From DASREM01 sp035652095 (GTDB taxonomy: Bacteria > Acidobacteriota > Terriglobia > Terriglobales > Acidobacteriaceae): a DNA stretch of 64,000 bases. Within the stretch, counting starts at the first letter, position 1; every line of letters starts with the position of its first letter. Both the position numbers and the translations under genes were made by a program. Below are positions 50,235 to 58,721 of this stretch, one piece after another. The notes under the pieces were generated by a model. It saw nothing but the letters and a program-made list of their open reading frames with translations. It did no database searches and was not told the origin of the DNA. The stretch spans positions 124,001-188,000 of the forward strand of contig DASREM010000013.1 of the NCBI GenBank assembly GCA_035652095.1, given 5' to 3'.

Positions 50235-51521
50235 CTAAATTGACTTCGGCAACACTCCGTCCTGGTTGGCGGGCGCGGTACGCGGATTCACGCTGACGCG
50301 CCATACGGTGACGCTCAAAAGAGCCCTGCCCATTCCGTCATATTGCGCCGTGCGTACGACGAGGAACATCTCCGCAGGCGGTTGCTGCGCCTTTGCCATT
50401 ACAACTTCGGGCGCTGGATGCACCGGAGGCTTCACAACTGCCAGCTTCTTGTTGCGCTCAGGGCGATGAGTCGCGACCGGAGGACGGAAACGCGCGGGAA
50501 CAACGGGCGCTTCGATCGTCGGTTTTGAAATTGCTGCCGGAACTCGCGGTGCAACCGCCACACCTTGCAGATTGCCGGCAGGCTGCTGGAACGCAATGAG
50601 CCGCGGTGCGTGTGGGAGTATGGCGACGAACCCGACTGCAAGCGCGCCAAAGGCGCCGAGGACTGGCGTCCAAGCACGATTGCGGCGACCAGTGCGGTTC
50701 AGGATTTCAGTTACGCGGAGAGAGGTTTCGCAGAAGCGGCTCACTGCAGCCTGAGCGAGAGCCAGGCCGCGTTGCAGGAAGCTGCGTTCGGCGAGCGATA
50801 TCAGGCAGGCGGCATATCGCTGCGGATCTCCTGTCGCGGAAAGCACGACGTCGTCGCAAGCCATCTCCCGTTCCAGGCACAACCGCTTGTCGAGCCACCA
50901 GACCGCGGGATGAAAGAAGAAGGCGGCCTTGATGATTTTTTGCGCGAGATTAGTCCAGCTGTCGGCACGCTGAATGTGGGCCAGTTCGTGAAGCAGGATG
51001 GCGCGCAGTTGTTCTGCAGGGAGCTCCTGGACCGTCCAATGCGGCAGCAGAATCATGGGACGAAAGAATCCGATTGCGGCAGGTACAGCTTGTTTCTCGG
51101 AAACATGAAGTCGAACGCGCGCAGATTCGATGCTTGCGAACGTTTCGCGCAAAACGGGATCACAATCGCGCGAGGTGAGCGGTCGGCTTCCGACGCGCAA
51201 GCGGCGCAGGTTCCAGAGGCCAACCAGAATCCGGACCAGGGCAAAGCAGAACCAGAGCGCCCAGGCGGAGAAAATCACGGTTGCCCACGAGGAGGGGATC
51301 ATGAACTCCGCGGGTTTGCCCGGCGCAAGGCGAACCGGCGCCTGATGCAGCAGGGGCAAGGCCGCAACGCCCAGGAGGGTTGCAAACCAAACCGCGAATC
51401 GAGCGCGAGAATTCTGCGGGCCGCAGGCACGTAAGAAAGCCCACGCCAACAGAGCTGCCAGCAATCCCATAGGAAGGGAATTGAGGACTCGTTCAGCGAA
51501 CAGGGGAGCCAGACTGATCAC
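50235..51521 (-). CDS. BlaR1-type M56 membrane metallopeptidase, no sensor domain
   Basis: A 428-residue membrane protease. About four N-terminal helices surround a zinc site, HELAH in LLHELAHIQRADSW (about residues 178-182), with a Glu further on in LCLEREMACDDVVL. BlaR1 of staphylococci adds a C-terminal penicillin-binding sensor of about 250 residues. Here only a helix (about residues 288-308) and a Pro-rich, low-complexity tail of about 100 residues follow, so beta-lactam sensing is unlikely. It overlaps blaI by four bases and presumably inactivates that repressor after an unknown envelope signal. Confidence 0.88.
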   Translation of the reverse strand: MISLAPLFAERVLNSLPMGLLAALLAWAFLRACGPQNSRARFAVWFATLLGVAALPLLHQAPVRLAPGKPAEFMIPSSWATVIFSAWALWFCFALVRILVGLWNLRRLRVGSRPLTSRDCDPVLRETFASIESARVRLHVSEKQAVPAAIGFFRPMILLPHWTVQELPAEQLRAILLHELAHIQRADSWTNLAQKIIKAAFFFHPAVWWLDKRLCLEREMACDDVVLSATGDPQRYAACLISLAERSFLQRGLALAQAAVSRFCETSLRVTEILNRTGRRNRAWTPVLGAFGALAVGFVAILPHAPRLIAFQQPAGNLQGVAVAPRVPAAISKPTIEAPVVPARFRPPVATHRPERNKKLAVVKPPVHPAPEVVMAKAQQPPAEMFLVVRTAQYDGMGRALLSVTVWRVSVNPRTAPANQDGVLPKSI

Positions 51522-51913
51522 TTGGACGCTCCCGACTTGTCGTTCTGCTGCAGCATTTGGCGCAAGCGAGCCAACTCCTGGGCGTCAATTCCGCGGTCCT
51601 CCAGAATGTTCAACACCAGTTGGTCGTGGGAGTTCTTAAAGAAGCGACTGACGAGATGACGAATCTCAGAACGCGATGCCTGCTCGCGCGCAATCAATGG
51701 CGCGTAGACGTGCGCTCGTCCATCCTTGATGTGTTTGACGTAGCCCTTCTTTTCCAGGATTCGTACCGTGGTCAATACCGAGTTGTAGGCAAGCTGGGGC
51801 TTGGCTGGCAATGAGTCCAACACGGTTTGGACGGTCGCCGAGCCCTTCTGCCAGAGCACTTCCATAATTCTCAGCTCGGCTTCGGTCAGGGTTGCGGATT
51901 GCCTTGGGGGCAC
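51518..51913 (-). CDS. blaI: BlaI/MecI/CopY-family repressor
   Basis: A 131-residue winged-helix repressor: LTEAELRIMEVLWQKGSATV and QLAYNSVLTTVRILEKKGYV (recognition helix), then the C-terminal dimerisation part, where the partner protease cleaves in known systems. The start is GTG 51913. It overlaps the M56 peptidase gene (ATGA) and has a matching palindrome 46 bases upstream, so autoregulation is likely. Since the peptidase lacks a penicillin sensor, its stimulus is probably not a beta-lactam. Confidence 0.92.
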   Translation of the reverse strand: MPPRQSATLTEAELRIMEVLWQKGSATVQTVLDSLPAKPQLAYNSVLTTVRILEKKGYVKHIKDGRAHVYAPLIAREQASRSEIRHLVSRFFKNSHDQLVLNILEDRGIDAQELARLRQMLQQNDKSGASK

Positions 51914-51959
51914 GAATCAATCTCCTCGAATGGTTAGACGCGAACGCTCTGAAATAGTA

Positions 51960-51973
51960 ACTAATCATTTAGT
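51960..51973 (-). promoter_or_regulatory. BlaI-type operator before blaI
   Basis: ACTAA-TCAT-TTAGT, with an extra A/T pair outside, 46 bases before the blaI start. The same core recurs before the downstream protease gene. Confidence 0.7.
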
Positions 51974-52076
51974 TGCGGTCGGGCCGGAAAATGGTTGTGT
52001 TTGAGAATGCAATGTGGAGAGGAAATCCGACCCCAGGTCATAGCAGGGGAATGCGGGGAAAAGGTAGCCTGCGAGC

Positions 52077-52436
52077 CTACCGGCGGGTTGCGCGTCCAGG
52101 AGCCTTCTTCGCAGACCTTGCGTTCTTCTCCACTCTAACCTTCCAGGCCGTGCGCAGGGCGCCGGCGAGCACGTCTTCACTGGCGTTGGCGAGATGGATG
52201 TGGGTCATGCCCATCTTTCCCCAGCCACCGCGAATCGGCAGGAATACTCCTGGTAGTTCGCGGACGAACTCTGCCTGCTGTTCGGGCGTGAGCATCAGGT
52301 TCCCGTATCCCTGGTCCTGTGAAGCGAGCGTGGCGAAGATCCTGCCTCCAACCCGGAAGTCGGGGGAGCCCATGTGCGCACATTCCTCAGCTCCTTCGAG
52401 GCTGAGTGCGATGCGACGAAAATCTGCGGCATTCAT
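52077..52436 (-). CDS. MmcQ/YjbR-family protein
   Basis: A 119-residue protein of the MmcQ/YjbR (CyaY-like fold) group: MNAADFRRIALSLEGAEEC, HMGSPDFRVGGRIFATL, LMLTPEQQAEFVRE and GGWGKMGMTHIHL are typical. Relatives are annotated as DNA-binding, but direct proof is scarce. ATG 52436 is used because the domain starts there; a longer frame from 52529 overlaps the next gene and adds nothing family-like. The C-terminal tail is rich in Lys, Ala and Arg. Confidence 0.85.
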   Translation of the reverse strand: MNAADFRRIALSLEGAEECAHMGSPDFRVGGRIFATLASQDQGYGNLMLTPEQQAEFVRELPGVFLPIRGGWGKMGMTHIHLANASEDVLAGALRTAWKVRVEKNARSAKKAPGRATRR

Positions 52437-52506
52437 GGGATCTGTACTGGTTGAGCGGTATAGTACGACTGTTTTAGCAAAGACGCGACAGGGGATTTTT
52501 CGTTGG

Positions 52507-52779
52507 TCAGCGGCCGCGAGGGCCTTCACGCCGGCTCAGGAGTTCGTTGATGCGGGCCACGAGAGCCATCAGCTTTTCGGGATCCTTTTCCTTCTCTGCC
52601 AAGGCACACAGCTCTTGCCAACTTGCGGCGCTGTTCACAACGGAAGGTGTAGCAACGCTGCATCTACATTCCCGCAAATACGCGCCGAGCTCGGAGATCA
52701 GGAAACGTAAGGTGGGCAGCTCGTTTGCCCGGGCTGCGTTCACATACTGTTCGCGCCATTGACTCAGGTTGAGGGTCAT
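52507..52779 (-). CDS. small helical protein, paralogue of the one at 45 kb
   Basis: A 90-residue protein. The N-terminal half (LSQWREQYVNAARANELPTL, then a C-x-C pair) is unlike the paralogue. The C-terminal half, ASWQELCALAEKEKDPEKLM then RINELLSRREG, matches the 55-residue protein at 45038. The start overlaps the degenerate receiver gene's stop by four bases, so the two proteins are made together and perhaps interact. Function unknown. Confidence 0.6.
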   Translation of the reverse strand: MTLNLSQWREQYVNAARANELPTLRFLISELGAYLRECRCSVATPSVVNSAASWQELCALAEKEKDPEKLMALVARINELLSRREGPRGR

Positions 52780-53159
52780 TGGCCGGAATTCCCATTGCCC
52801 AGGCCGAACTTATGTTCCAGCAGGTTGAGCAGCCCGGCGGGATCGTTCGCGGGGAGCACTTCGTTGGCACACTTGCTGGCGCGCGCTTCCTCGCTGTCGT
52901 TCTTGCAGAGCGCGATGAATTCATACTTGCCGTGATTCGCTTTCGTGTGGGAGATGAAGTCTTCGCAGGGCACGTCGGTGACACCCATATCGAAAACGAT
53001 CGCATCCACCGCCGGGAAGCGATCGAGAGTCGCTTTCCCTTCCTCACCGTTGTAGGCGGTGAGCACGTTATGCTTGGCAGTTTCGATGAGCAGTTTGCGA
53101 GTGGACAAGCCTTCTTCCGGCTCGGCTTCGACGATAAGAAAGGTTAAGCGATGGGACAA
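52776..53159 (-). CDS. degenerate receiver-domain protein
   Basis: A 127-residue stand-alone receiver fold: FLIVEAEPEEG takes the place of the metal-binding acidic pair (here Glu-Ala-Glu), the phosphoacceptor position reads AIVFDMGVTDV (Asp present, about residue 57), and the conserved Lys after strand 5 is missing (CANEVLPAND). Normal phosphorylation is therefore doubtful; it may be a pseudo-receiver that works by protein contact. It is followed and overlapped by the small helical-protein gene. No kinase is near. Confidence 0.7.
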   Translation of the reverse strand: MSHRLTFLIVEAEPEEGLSTRKLLIETAKHNVLTAYNGEEGKATLDRFPAVDAIVFDMGVTDVPCEDFISHTKANHGKYEFIALCKNDSEEARASKCANEVLPANDPAGLLNLLEHKFGLGNGNSGQ

Positions 53160-53282
53160 AGCAACCTCGAGCTACATCGGTGATGTTCTTTCCGTTCCGG
53201 ACCCAGGAGCAGCAAGTAGAGATGCTCAGCGGGGATGCCGGGTTTGACTTGCAGCCCTTGAATTCGGGAGTTGCTGGCGATG

Positions 53283-53317
53283 AGAGAAGAAAAGGCGGCG
53301 GTTGCGCACGCCGCCTC
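53283..53317 (-). terminator. terminator of the cold-shock gene
   Basis: A perfect eight-base-pair stem AGGCGGCG/CGCCGCCT (53293-53300, 53309-53316). On the minus strand it is followed by TTTTCTTCTC. It lies 11 bases after the cspA-like stop. Confidence 0.8.
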
Positions 53318-53327
53318 TCAGATGTGT

Positions 53328-53528
53328 TTACAGCGGGCGCACATTCTCGGCTTGCAGTCCCTTGGGCCCTTTGGTCACTTCGAATTCGACGGGCTGGCCT
53401 TCCTGAAGGCTTTTGAATCCCCCCGCCTGAATGGCTGAGAAGTGAACGAAAATGTCTCCGCCGCTTTGACGGCTGATAAAGCCGTAGCCTTTGGCATCAT
53501 TGAACCACTTGACCGTACCTTGTTCCAT
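53328..53528 (-). CDS. cold-shock protein (CspA family)
   Basis: A 66-residue single cold-shock domain that binds single-stranded RNA and DNA: GTVKWFNDAKGYGFISRQ includes RNP1 (KGYGFI), followed by DIFVHFSAI (RNP2), and GPKGLQAENVRPL at the end. AAAGGAA precedes the ATG. A single-gene transcript with its own terminator. The roughly 110-base stretch upstream likely forms a leader, as in known csp genes, but its structure is not resolved here. Confidence 0.97.
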   Translation of the reverse strand: MEQGTVKWFNDAKGYGFISRQSGGDIFVHFSAIQAGGFKSLQEGQPVEFEVTKGPKGLQAENVRPL

Positions 53529-53831
53529 ACTTAGTTGGTGTTCCTTTCGAAATTTACGCTGGAGGGAGTCGGAGGGACAGCAAACTGCCTTGGTGAAGGG
53601 AGAACTGCTCGCGACCGATTCGGTCTAACGTAAACCAAAATCGTACGCCAAAAGCCCGCAGGTTCGCAATGCCAGGCTTCGGGCTGACTAGCCTTTGTAG
53701 ATGGCACGCGATGCGCCGTGGTCGCTAGCCAGCAGAGTTGTGTGGGGACGGAGCGGTGTCGGTCCGCTGGATGACGTTGCGGCGGATTCCAGTCCTGGCA
53801 CGAGTCCTGGAAACGAAATCCGCCGTAGGTG
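53529..53831. other. cold-shock leader and intergenic region
   Basis: No gene seen. The part next to cspA (53529 to about 53640) is its presumed leader and promoter. An imperfect hairpin AGCCCG (53653-53658)/CGGGCT (53680-53685), followed on the minus strand by TTTTGG, may weakly terminate the helicase transcript. Confidence 0.4.
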
Positions 53832-55028
53832 TTAAACGAATACTTCGCCGGGCAGCCTGGTCAGGGTTCTGCTTGGCAAGGTGTTTTTGATGATGCGCTG
53901 CGGAGGTTCCGGGCTGGAGGCGTCGAACGTCATACGCTCGATGCGAAGTTTCAATGCGCGTTCAATCGCGCGCAATTCCAGAACTTCAGCGCCTGCCACC
54001 AAGGTGGAAGCGAGACCTTGCAATCCAGCACGACCCGTGCGGCCGACGCGGTGGATGAAATCCTCCGCAATGGCGGGCAGGTCATAGTTGATGACGTGCG
54101 CGACATCGTCTACATGCAATCCGCGCGAGGCCACATCGGTCGCCACCAGGACTTTGTAACGTCCTTCCTGGAAACCGTTGAGGGCCGCATTGCGCTGTGA
54201 TTGCGAGCGATCGCCGTGAATCATGGCGGCGGAGAATCCGTCGCGCATCAGTTCCTTGGCAAGGCGTTCGGTGCCACGCTTGGTGCGTGCGAAGATCAAG
54301 GTTTGACCTTGTTCCGCGTACAGCAAGCGGCGCAGCGCTTCGAATTTCTCCATGGGACGAATTTCGTAAGCCTTCAATTGCACACTCTCGGCCGGCTTGA
54401 GCACCGACCCGAGCGCGACCCGAACCGGGTTATGCATGTAGTCGTGCACCAACCGGGAAACCGACTGCTCCAACGTCGCTGAGAAGCAAAGCGTCTGGCG
54501 ATCGGTGGGCAAGGTCGAAACGATGCGCCGGATGGCCGGCAGGAATCCCATGTCGAGCATGCGGTCAGCCTCGTCAAGGACGAGGATCTTCACGTTTTTC
54601 AGATTTGCCAGCCGGCGCCTGGTCAGGTCTTCCAGCCGACCCGGAGTCGCAATTACCAGGCCCGCGCCTTTTCTTAAGGCATCGATCTGAGTCTTTTCGG
54701 AAAGGCCTCCGACAACCAGGGCTGCTTTGCGCAGGCTCTTGCCGCGCAGTTTTTCGTACTCCTCGTTGACCTGGATGGCCAACTCACGAGTAGGAAGCAG
54801 GACCAGCGCATGAACCTCGTGCGAGGCTTCCCGGCGCAGCATCTCGATCAGCGGAATCAGAAACGCCAAGGTTTTACCGGTTCCGGTCTGGGCAGTTGCA
54901 AGTACATCTTTGCCCTCGAGGGCCGAGGGGATGGCCTGCGCCTGAATGGGCGTAGGGATAGTGAATTGGTTGGCTGCCAGCTCCCGCTGTAAAGAGGCGG
55001 AGAGAGGCAGTTCTGTAAATGTGGTCAT
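53832..55028 (-). CDS. DEAD-box RNA helicase (RhlE-like)
   Basis: A 398-residue ATP-dependent RNA helicase: Q motif (FTIPTPIQAQAIP), Walker A AQTGTGKTLAF, PTRELAIQV, TPGRLEDL, VLDEADRMLDMGF, SATL, then the second RecA lobe with TLIFARTKRGTERLA, ATDVASRGLHVDDV and HRVGRTGRAG. The C-terminal extension after the core is short and not basic, which fits the minimal RhlE type rather than CsdA. It lies upstream of the cold-shock gene on the same strand; both are common cold-response genes. Role in ribosome assembly or mRNA decay by family. Confidence 0.95.
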   Translation of the reverse strand: MTTFTELPLSASLQRELAANQFTIPTPIQAQAIPSALEGKDVLATAQTGTGKTLAFLIPLIEMLRREASHEVHALVLLPTRELAIQVNEEYEKLRGKSLRKAALVVGGLSEKTQIDALRKGAGLVIATPGRLEDLTRRRLANLKNVKILVLDEADRMLDMGFLPAIRRIVSTLPTDRQTLCFSATLEQSVSRLVHDYMHNPVRVALGSVLKPAESVQLKAYEIRPMEKFEALRRLLYAEQGQTLIFARTKRGTERLAKELMRDGFSAAMIHGDRSQSQRNAALNGFQEGRYKVLVATDVASRGLHVDDVAHVINYDLPAIAEDFIHRVGRTGRAGLQGLASTLVAGAEVLELRAIERALKLRIERMTFDASSPEPPQRIIKNTLPSRTLTRLPGEVFV

Positions 55029-55354
55029 TATTGGTGTTGTTCTTTCTTAGAGGGGACTGTCGTAAATTTCTCAGACACACGTCGTGAGTTCGCAGGCCGC
55101 TCAAGTCAAATTGGCGCTGAACTAATACGGCGGGCAGGAAAGGCGGAAAAACTAATCAGATCCAAAGGTGAGAAAGTTGGATCGCCGCGTCACAAGCAAA
55201 CCGTGGCAATAGCGTCAAAAACAGTATAGCAGAGTCGGTGGGAACTGTCGGTTACGGGAGTCACCCTGGTAAACAAGCAGGCGAAAGCACATTCCGGCGC
55301 CTTCGCCCTCGCACGGGAGAACTGTGGGATCGGCGATATGAGGTGGAACAAACC
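55029..55354. other. intergenic region upstream of the helicase
   Basis: About 326 bases. No gene or tRNA seen. It presumably holds the helicase promoter and a long leader of the type known for cold-inducible helicases. No clear promoter pair stands out. Confidence 0.35.
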
Positions 55355-55519
55355 TTACTGGAGCGAGCTGGCGACTGTAGAAAAGGCGTTGTTGGCGTTG
55401 GTCCCGATCAGCCGAATGGTGCCCACCACCAGGACAAGGATCACAGCGAGCATGACCGCATATTCCGCAATATCCTGACCTTGCTCCTCACACCAGAGCC
55501 TACGAAGAACATCGAACAT
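55355..55519 (-). CDS. Flp/Fap-type IVb pilin
   Basis: A 54-residue protein with an excellent ribosome site (GGAGGCGGT directly before ATG 55519). A short N-terminal leader (MFDVLRRLWCEEQGQ) is followed by DIAEYAVMLAVILVLVVGTI, the hydrophobic pilin helix with the Glu-Tyr pair of Flp pilins, then a short tail NANNAFSTVASSLQ. Prepilin peptidase would cut near the Gly before Q-D-I. Flp pilins build tight-adherence (Tad) fibres. No tad genes are in the window, so this is an orphan copy. It is short and easily missed. Confidence 0.85.
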   Translation of the reverse strand: MFDVLRRLWCEEQGQDIAEYAVMLAVILVLVVGTIRLIGTNANNAFSTVASSLQ

Positions 55520-55653
55520 ACCGCCTCCAAACGGGGAATTTGGATAGAACGGAATTCATCATGACCGTAGACTGCGCGCTTGTCAAATACTGCGTGCAGG
55601 AATCTTAAAGGCTTTGATGCGTAGTAGTTTGCCGCCGGATAGAATGACTGGGA

Positions 55654-56571
55654 ATGGAGTTTGTACTCGAATTCGAAAATCTCACCAAGCAGTACCGCAG
55701 CTTCGCCAGCCGTCGGCGGATCGTGGCGCTTGACAGTTTCTCTTTGCGGGTCGAGCCGGGTGAAATTTTCGGATTCCTTGGACCCAACGGCGCTGGCAAG
55801 AGTACAGCGATTCATTTGGCGATGGGGTTTATGCGTCCGAGCAGCGGGACTGGGAGAATGCTGGGCGCGCGCTTCGGCGATTCCCACGCCCGGAAGAAAG
55901 TGGGATTCCTGGCCGAGAACGTCGCTCTCTATCATCGCAAAGCGGAACGGCTGATCCGGTTCTATGGCGCCTTGAATGGAATGGGAGGCCGTGGGCTCGC
56001 GCAACGTTCACGGGAAGTATTGCAACTGGTTGGACTGCAGGACCATTCGACGCGGAACGTCGGAAAATTCTCGCGCGGAATGTTGCAGCGCGCCGGATTG
56101 GCGCAGGCGCTGGTGAACGATCCAGAGTTGCTGATCCTGGATGAGCCTACTTCGGCGCTCGATCCTCTGGCTCGGGTCATGGTGCGAGAGCTCTTACTGA
56201 CGGCGCGAAACCAGGGAAAAACGATTTTTCTGAGCTCGCATTTGCTCTCGGAAGTAGAACTGGTGTGCGACCGGGTTGCGGTATTGCACCGCGGTAGATT
56301 GGTCCACGTGGGACGCACCGCAGACCTTCTTGTGTCGGACGAGCATTCCGAGATCGTGGCGCGTGGCATCAGCGCAGCAGCTTTCGACAACGCCAGCGCA
56401 CACGATGGGGTGGTGCGGCTTTCGGTGCCCAGCAAGCGCCAACGCGAGATGTTGGAGCGCATCTGGAGTTGTGGGGGAGAGGTCATCAGCGTGAATCCTG
56501 CGCGGCGTTCTCTGGAAGACATATTCCTGGAAGTCACTTCGGATGCGGCGACCTCGGAGAAAACGCAATGA
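55654..56571 (+). CDS. ABC-2 transporter ATP-binding protein
   Basis: A 305-residue ATPase: Walker A GPNGAGKSTAI, FSRGMLQRAGLAQAL as signature region (S-R-G in place of SGG), Walker B LLILDEPTSALDP, and HLLSEVELVCDRV as switch. A C-terminal domain of about 85 residues (VVRLSVPSKRQREMLERIWS and so on) is typical of the DrrA/CcmA-like group. The stop overlaps the permease gene start by four bases. Together they form an exporter or a membrane-protein handling system of unknown substrate. Confidence 0.92.
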   Translation: MEFVLEFENLTKQYRSFASRRRIVALDSFSLRVEPGEIFGFLGPNGAGKSTAIHLAMGFMRPSSGTGRMLGARFGDSHARKKVGFLAENVALYHRKAERLIRFYGALNGMGGRGLAQRSREVLQLVGLQDHSTRNVGKFSRGMLQRAGLAQALVNDPELLILDEPTSALDPLARVMVRELLLTARNQGKTIFLSSHLLSEVELVCDRVAVLHRGRLVHVGRTADLLVSDEHSEIVARGISAAAFDNASAHDGVVRLSVPSKRQREMLERIWSCGGEVISVNPARRSLEDIFLEVTSDAATSEKTQ

Positions 56572-57278
56572 AGGGCGTCCTGCTGATTGCAATAAACTTC
56601 GTTCGCGAGCAGCGCTGGCCGATCCTCGTGCTACTGATGTGGGTTCTGCTGTTGGCATTTCTGGGTTTGGTCAGCAACCTTCCGCGTGAACGGGAAGATT
56701 TGCTGTTCATCTTCAAGCAGGTGGCAGTGTACGTGGTGGCATTCAGTGTTTTCTTTGGTGGGTCGGCGATCTACAACGAGCGCAAGACAAGGCGCATTCT
56801 CGCGGTGCTTTCAAAATCTATCGGGCGCCAGCAATATTTGTCCGGCCTGGTGCTGGGAGTCACTATTGCTTCGGCAATTTATTGCTTTGCGCTCGGATTG
56901 ACGGGAAGCTGGACGCTGGGCTTTGCCGGCTTTCCGATGTCGCAAGTGTGGTACCTGATGCTGAGCCTGGTGGCGGCCTGCATGTTGGCCGGAACCATCG
57001 CCCTGATGTTCTCTACGTTCCTCAATCCCTTTTTCGCGGCGGGTGCCACAGCGGCAGTTTTAGGAATCCCCGCAGTCATGGCGCACACCACCGCGTCTAC
57101 GTGGGCTTATGCCGTCCCGGTCTATACGCTGACGATGCAGGTGATGAAGGCGAGCTTTCAGTCCCCGGGCCGCGCGAATTGGCTGGCCATCGGACTGGCA
57201 GTGGCCGAAACTGTTTGCTTCTGGATTCTCTCTGCCCGAATTTTTTCGTATGTTGATATTGCGGTTGCGGTGGAGTGA
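56568..57278 (+). CDS. ABC-2 type permease
   Basis: A 236-residue membrane protein with about six helices (residues 17-37, 54-75, 95-117, 130-155, 163-182 and 208-232), coupled by ATGA to the ATPase gene. The segment NERKTRRILAVLSKSIGRQQ after helix 2 is the cytosolic coupling region seen in ABC-2 permeases. The substrate is unknown. Its stop codon abuts the nuoN stop with no base between, so the transcripts converge without spacer. Confidence 0.85.
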   Translation: MKGVLLIAINFVREQRWPILVLLMWVLLLAFLGLVSNLPREREDLLFIFKQVAVYVVAFSVFFGGSAIYNERKTRRILAVLSKSIGRQQYLSGLVLGVTIASAIYCFALGLTGSWTLGFAGFPMSQVWYLMLSLVAACMLAGTIALMFSTFLNPFFAAGATAAVLGIPAVMAHTTASTWAYAVPVYTLTMQVMKASFQSPGRANWLAIGLAVAETVCFWILSARIFSYVDIAVAVE

Positions 57279-58721
57279 TCAGCGCATAAGTTCGTTGGCG
57301 GATTGGGCGGCGTATTCCAGAATGCGCCCGGGAAGCACTCCGAGATAGACCGTCGCGAAGACCGTGATCACAAGCGCCGTTCCCATGGCCAGCGGAATGC
57401 GGGAGACGGGCGCGTCTTCGCGGGCGTCGCGCATGTACATCACCACAATCAGGCGCAGGTAGTAGTAGGCCGCCACGGCACTGTTCAGGACGCCGACGAT
57501 GACCAAGCCCGGCAGGTTCGCCTGCAAAGCCGCGCTGAACACGTAGAACTTGGCGAAGAAACCACCCGTCATCGGGATACCAATGAGCGATAGCAGGAAA
57601 ATGGTCAGGGTCGCGGCAAGAAGGGGAGAACGTTTTCCCAGTCCAGCGTAGTCTTCGAGGGTGACCAGGCGTTCGCCCGACCCGGCGAAATGACTGATGA
57701 CCGCAAAAGCGCCGACATTCATGGCAGCGTAAGAGGCGGTATAGAACATGGCCGCGGGAATTCCGTTCGCGGGCAGGGCGGCGAAGGCAACCAGCAGATA
57801 TCCGGCGTGCGCGATCGAGGAGTAAGCAAGCAAGCGCTTGACGTTGCTTTGCACCAGGGCGCCAATGTTGCCGAGCGTCATGGACAGAGCGGCGACGATC
57901 CAGATCAGCCAAAGACGTCCAGGAGCATGGGCCTCGAACAGGATCCGCAACAGCACCGCGAACACAGCCGCCTTCGGAGCCGTGGACATGAAGCCCACCA
58001 CCGGAGAAGGTGCGCCTTCATAAACGTCGGGTGTCCAGATGTGAAAAGGGGCGGCGGCTACCTTGAATCCAAGCCCGACGAACATGAAGGCGATCCCGGC
58101 ATAGGCCAGCAGCGGCGCCGGGGATTGACTCAAAGACTGGCCAATCAGGGAAATGCTGGTCGAGCCGGTGGCGCCGAACATCAGCGCGACACCATACAGG
58201 AAGAACGCCGTGGCAAACGATCCGAGCAGGAAATACTTGAGCGAGGACTCGCTGCTGATAGCGGCGCGCTGCCGGAACCCGGCCAAAATATAGGTAGAGA
58301 TGGACGAAATTTCGAGAGCGATGAAGATCAGGACCAGTTCGACCGCGGAGGACATCAGGCACATGCCAACGGCGCCAAACAGGACAAGCCCGTAATATTC
58401 GCCGGCATGGATCTTCTGAACCTCCATGTACTCGAACGAGGTCAGAACCACGACTGCTGTAATCGCGGTGATGAGGAAATGAAAGAAGATGCTGAACGAA
58501 TCAACCTTGACCATGCCCCAGAAGGCGAGTCCAGGGGATTGCGTTTGCAGGAGAGTGGCAGCGAGCGCGGCAAAGGAGCCGACGAGCGCAACCACGCCGA
58601 GCAGGCGAGGCGCACGGCGATCGTCGAGCAAGGGATCCAGGAGCATGATCGCCATGCCGAAAACCGAGAGCACAATCTCAGGCAGGATGCGGATGTACTC
58701 AACGCCTTGCGGAGTGTTCAC
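57279..58721 (-). CDS. nuoN: NADH-quinone oxidoreductase subunit N
   Basis: A 480-residue proton-pumping subunit of complex I with 14 helices. YFLLGSFATAFFLYGVALMFG and PFHIWTPDVYEGAPSPVVGF (with the conserved Lys/His channel residues nearby) are typical of NuoN. The GTG start overlaps the nuoM stop by four bases. Last gene of the visible nuo run. Confidence 0.97.
   Translation of the reverse strand: MNTPQGVEYIRILPEIVLSVFGMAIMLLDPLLDDRRAPRLLGVVALVGSFAALAATLLQTQSPGLAFWGMVKVDSFSIFFHFLITAITAVVVLTSFEYMEVQKIHAGEYYGLVLFGAVGMCLMSSAVELVLIFIALEISSISTYILAGFRQRAAISSESSLKYFLLGSFATAFFLYGVALMFGATGSTSISLIGQSLSQSPAPLLAYAGIAFMFVGLGFKVAAAPFHIWTPDVYEGAPSPVVGFMSTAPKAAVFAVLLRILFEAHAPGRLWLIWIVAALSMTLGNIGALVQSNVKRLLAYSSIAHAGYLLVAFAALPANGIPAAMFYTASYAAMNVGAFAVISHFAGSGERLVTLEDYAGLGKRSPLLAATLTIFLLSLIGIPMTGGFFAKFYVFSAALQANLPGLVIVGVLNSAVAAYYYLRLIVVMYMRDAREDAPVSRIPLAMGTALVITVFATVYLGVLPGRILEYAAQSANELMR

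Noticed and set aside
50235..51913. blaI-blaR1 as a beta-lactam resistance locus
   Set aside because: No penicillin-sensor domain and no beta-lactamase gene; the downstream gene is an HtrA protease.
53653..53685. Imperfect hairpin as a clear terminator of the helicase gene
   Set aside because: A six-base stem with a 21-base loop and only a short T run; mentioned only as weak.
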